DNA of 8,236 bases from Caulobacteraceae bacterium (GTDB taxonomy: Bacteria > Pseudomonadota > Alphaproteobacteria > Caulobacterales > Caulobacteraceae). The notes beneath the pieces are model-generated. The model was not told where the DNA came from. It did no database searches and worked only from the letters and a program-made list of their open reading frames with translations. The translations under genes were made by a program, and so were the position numbers. The stretch covers positions 1-8,236 of the forward strand of contig CANJYY010000098.1 in NCBI GenBank assembly GCA_947479185.1, given 5' to 3'. Below are positions 6,448 through 8,236 of the stretch, piece after piece; the stretch's first letter is position 1, and each line of letters starts with the position of its first letter.

Positions 6448-6492
6448 GCTCCCCGCTCGCGGGGAGCTGTCAGGCGGAGCCTGACTGAGGGG
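6448..6492 (+). repeat. Double-hairpin repeat, copy A (REP-like), just after the lipoprotein stop
   Basis: Stem 1 is GCTCCCCG (6448-6455) with CGGGGAGC (6460-6467) around loop CTCG. Stem 2 is GTCAGGC (6469-6475) with GCCTGAC (6479-6485) around loop GGA, and the element ends in TGAGGGG (6486-6492). It begins 3 nt after the stop codon of the Mla operon and may serve as its transcript end, although there is no T-tract. It matches copy B (6577-6625) read in reverse: both share CTCCCCGC, CGGGGAG, GCGGAGC and GAGGGG in the same order, with different but self-complementary second stems. Confidence 0.7.
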
Positions 6493-6576
6493 CAGCGCCG
6501 GGGCCGGCCGTCATGGCAGGAATGCCGGTGTCGGCCGATAATAGTATCCGGGCGCATCCTGAGACGCCTGTGCAGC

Positions 6577-6625
6577 CCCCTCCACCACGCTCCGCGTGGT
6601 CCCCCTCCCCGACTTCGCGGGGAGG
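6577..6625 (-). repeat. Double-hairpin repeat, copy B (REP-like), inverted relative to copy A
   Basis: Stem 2 is ACCACGC (6584-6590) with GCGTGGT (6594-6600) around loop TCC. Stem 1 is CCTCCCCG (6604-6611) with CGGGGAGG (6618-6625). CCCCTC (6577-6582) forms the outer end, the counterpart of GAGGGG in copy A. It begins 1 nt beyond the stop codon of the minus-strand oxidoreductase gene (complement of 6627-6629). Together with copy A it makes an inverted pair separated by 84 bp (6493-6576), in which I see no gene or recognisable site. Confidence 0.7.
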
Positions 6626-6626
6626 A

Positions 6627-8030
6627 TCAGTCTACTCCGAACAGCGTCTTCAGGTACGGATTGAGCAGCCGGCCCTCGGGGTCCAGCTCGCGGCGGATCT
6701 CGAGGAAGTCGTTCCAGCGCGGATAGAGCGCCGCCAGCTGCGGGCCCTTCAGGTCGTGCAGCTTGCCCCAGTGCGGCCGGCCGCCGTGCTTGACGAAGAT
6801 CGGCTGGATCAGCTCGAAGAAGAACTTGTAGTCGTCGCGGTAGTAGGCGTGCACCGCCACCGAGCCGCGCGGCTCGCCCTGGAACGGCGACAGCCAGGCG
6901 TCGTCCGGCGCGATGCGGCGTACCTCGATGGGGAAGAAGACGTCCGGCCGGTGCTTCTCGATGGTCTCGACGACCTCCTTCAGCGCGGCCAGCTGGGTCT
7001 CGTGCGGCAGATGGAACTCCATCTCGTTGAACCGCACGGGCCGCTCGGTCGAGAGCAGCTTCCAGCCCTCGTCGACGGCTGTTTCGGCCGGGGTCCCGCC
7101 GAGCAGCGCCTTCGCCGCGGCCTTGCGCAGCCCGGTCGAGAAGCCCAGCAGATTGCGCAGGCCCTTCAGCGCGTCGAGGAACACGCTGTCCGAGTCCGGG
7201 CCGCGATCGAGCGCCGGATCATCCGTCTCGTCATGGCTGATGTTGGCCGCCAGACCGGTGAACGGCACGGCGTAGAACTCGAAATTGCGGTGGGTGGCCC
7301 AGCGCTCCTCCGCCTTCGCCAGCGCCTCCTCGAACGGCTCCAGCCAGACCTTGCGGCGCAGGCGGCGGTTGGCGGTGGTTGTCAGCCGCGCCTTGGAAAT
7401 GATCCCCAGCGCGCCGAGCGACACCCGGGCGGCGCTGAACAGTTCGGGCCGGGTCTTCGCGTCGCAGTCGAGCACCGCGCCGCCGGCCGTCACCAGCGTC
7501 AGCGCCTGGACGTCGCCATGGATGGCCTTCAGTGTCCGGCCGGTGCCGTGGGTCGCCGTGCCCAGCGCCCCGCCGAGCGATTGCTTGTTAATGTCGGGCA
7601 GGTTGGCCATCGCCCGGCCCTTCTCCGCCAAGGCCGGTCCCAGGGCGCCCAGCCGCGTGCCGGCCCAGACGGTGGCCTGGTCGCCGTCCCAGCTTTCGAT
7701 GCCGTTCATGGCGTCGAGCGACACCAGCGTGCCGTCGGTGGCGCACAGACCGGTGAAGCTGTGTCCGGCCCCGGTCACGCGGATCGGCGCGGGGCCCGCC
7801 TTCAGCAGGGCCGCCAGCTCGCCCTCGTCCTTCGGCGCGGCGCGCTGGACCGGATAGCTGTGCTGGATGCCCGACCAGTTGCGCCAGACAGTGTGGCCCT
7901 TGCCGTCGGTCGACGGCGGCGCGAGCGGCTCGGGCTTGTCGCCCTTGAAGACGCCGACGGCGACAGCCGAGCCCCCGACGACGGCGACGCCCGCCCCACC
8001 CGCGATCAACGCCTGTCGTCTGGAAATCAT
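6627..8030 (-). CDS. Tat-exported FAD-dependent aldonolactone/alditol oxidoreductase (D-arabinono-1,4-lactone oxidase family)
   Basis: This is a 467-residue flavoprotein of the vanillyl-alcohol-oxidase superfamily. The ATG at 8030 opens MISRRQALIAGG followed by a hydrophobic Ala/Gly/Val stretch to about residue 27, a twin-arginine (R4-R5) signal or anchor without a clear AxA cleavage site. The FAD-binding domain (about 55-225) has VTGAGHSFTG at 85-94, where H90 is the position of the covalent FAD histidine in gulonolactone oxidase and alditol oxidase, and THG at 160-162. The C-terminal substrate domain has E369-x-R371 in FPIEVRRI and HWGK at 420-423 (K423), matching catalytic Glu, Arg and Lys of the family. 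It should oxidise a sugar-1,4-lactone or alditol; which one, and whether O2 or a cytochrome is the acceptor, cannot be read from sequence. The frame stays open upstream to 8216, but that segment overlaps the preceding cytochrome gene and lacks family features. It follows that cytochrome gene by 13 bp, implying an operon. Confidence 0.88.
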   Translation of the reverse strand: MISRRQALIAGGAGVAVVGGSAVAVGVFKGDKPEPLAPPSTDGKGHTVWRNWSGIQHSYPVQRAAPKDEGELAALLKAGPAPIRVTGAGHSFTGLCATDGTLVSLDAMNGIESWDGDQATVWAGTRLGALGPALAEKGRAMANLPDINKQSLGGALGTATHGTGRTLKAIHGDVQALTLVTAGGAVLDCDAKTRPELFSAARVSLGALGIISKARLTTTANRRLRRKVWLEPFEEALAKAEERWATHRNFEFYAVPFTGLAANISHDETDDPALDRGPDSDSVFLDALKGLRNLLGFSTGLRKAAAKALLGGTPAETAVDEGWKLLSTERPVRFNEMEFHLPHETQLAALKEVVETIEKHRPDVFFPIEVRRIAPDDAWLSPFQGEPRGSVAVHAYYRDDYKFFFELIQPIFVKHGGRPHWGKLHDLKGPQLAALYPRWNDFLEIRRELDPEGRLLNPYLKTLFGVD

Positions 8031-8043
8031 CGGAAGCCCCGCC

Positions 8044-8236
8044 CTATTTCGCCGACTCTTCGTGGTCGGCCATGAAGCGTATGAGAGCCTCCAGATCGGC
8101 CGGGGTGCAAGTGGCGCACTGGCCGCCGGCCGGCATGGCGTTGAATCCCTGGATGCTGTGGTCGACGAGCACCGGCAGGCCCTGCTTCCAGCGCGGCGCC
8201 CAGGCGGCGGCGTCATGCACCATCGGCGCGCCGGAC
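8044..8236 (-). CDS. Cytochrome c5-type c-type cytochrome, C-terminal part (partial)
   Basis: Sixty-three codons plus stop are visible; the gene continues past the right edge. Reading into the window the peptide includes GAPMVHDAAAWAPRWKQGLP, then GFNAMPAGGQCATCTPADL and LIRFMADHEESAK. This is the C-terminal half of a c5-type cytochrome: GAP...WAPR, a GFNAMP segment carrying the likely axial heme Met, and the paired Cys of CATC, which forms a disulfide in c5 proteins. The CXXCH heme-attachment site and any signal peptide would lie outside the window. The family is periplasmic and carries single electrons. Its stop is 13 bp before the start of the Tat-exported flavoenzyme on the same strand, so the two are probably co-transcribed and could be redox partners. 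Whether it is a single-domain cytochrome or the last domain of a larger protein is not visible. Confidence 0.85.
   Translation of the reverse strand, partial: SGAPMVHDAAAWAPRWKQGLPVLVDHSIQGFNAMPAGGQCATCTPADLEALIRFMADHEESAK

Noticed and set aside
6513..8075. Long open frame (520 codons) on the plus strand, antisense to the flavoenzyme gene.
   Set aside because: Its translation is Arg/Gln/Val-rich low-complexity sequence without recognisable domains. It lies opposite a gene with complete family motifs, and it starts inside the repeat spacer. High GC content keeps such antisense frames open by chance.
8031..8216. N-terminal extension of 62 codons on the flavoenzyme.
   Set aside because: It would run opposite no known domain, would overlap the cytochrome gene in another frame, and would bury the twin-arginine signal in the interior.

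Overview
This is a GC-rich, densely coded chromosomal window. It is most consistent with an alphaproteobacterium of the Caulobacteraceae type (Caulobacter, Phenylobacterium or Brevundimonas). That placement is an inference from base composition, the gene families, a STAS-fused MlaE, and intergenic palindromes of a style I associate with these genomes. No phage, insertion sequence or CRISPR array is visible. Every gene intact within the window looks functional, and the two edge genes are cut only by the window ends.

Layout. The left edge holds the first 29 codons of glmU on the minus strand (cell-wall and LPS precursor synthesis), divergent from a HAD-family phosphoglycolate phosphatase gene (gph). 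A tRNA-Val(CAC) gene with encoded CCA follows, trailed by small hairpins. A large minus-strand gene (1073-2827) encodes a polytopic DUF4153-type membrane protein with a soluble C-terminal tail that carries a Ca-loop-like DLNDDGVDE motif. A 138-bp divergent spacer with GCGCAACA direct repeats separates it from the centrepiece of the window.

The centrepiece is a four-gene, overlapping operon (2966-6445) for an MCE/Mla-type phospholipid ABC transporter. It encodes an MlaE permease with an MlaB-like STAS domain fused at its N-terminus, the MlaF ATPase, the MlaD MCE-domain protein and a PqiC-like outer-membrane lipoprotein. Junctions are ATGA, TGATG and GTGA overlaps, so translation is probably coupled. 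The products should form an inner-membrane lipid pump with a periplasmic MCE ring and a lipoprotein partner in the outer membrane.

The operon converges on a minus-strand pair. A c5-type cytochrome (only its C-terminal part is in the window) lies upstream, and 13 bp later comes a gene for a twin-arginine-exported, FAD-dependent aldonolactone/alditol oxidoreductase. I infer that the two form a periplasmic sugar-lactone dehydrogenase that passes electrons to the cytochrome.

The convergent gap (6446-6626) contains two structurally matched double-hairpin repeats in inverted orientation. Each begins within 3 bp of the adjacent stop codon, giving a REP/BIME-like arrangement. The most interesting items are the cytochrome-flavoenzyme pair, this covarying inverted repeat pair, and the possible operator upstream of the Mla operon. 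None of them amounts to a clearly new system on sequence alone.
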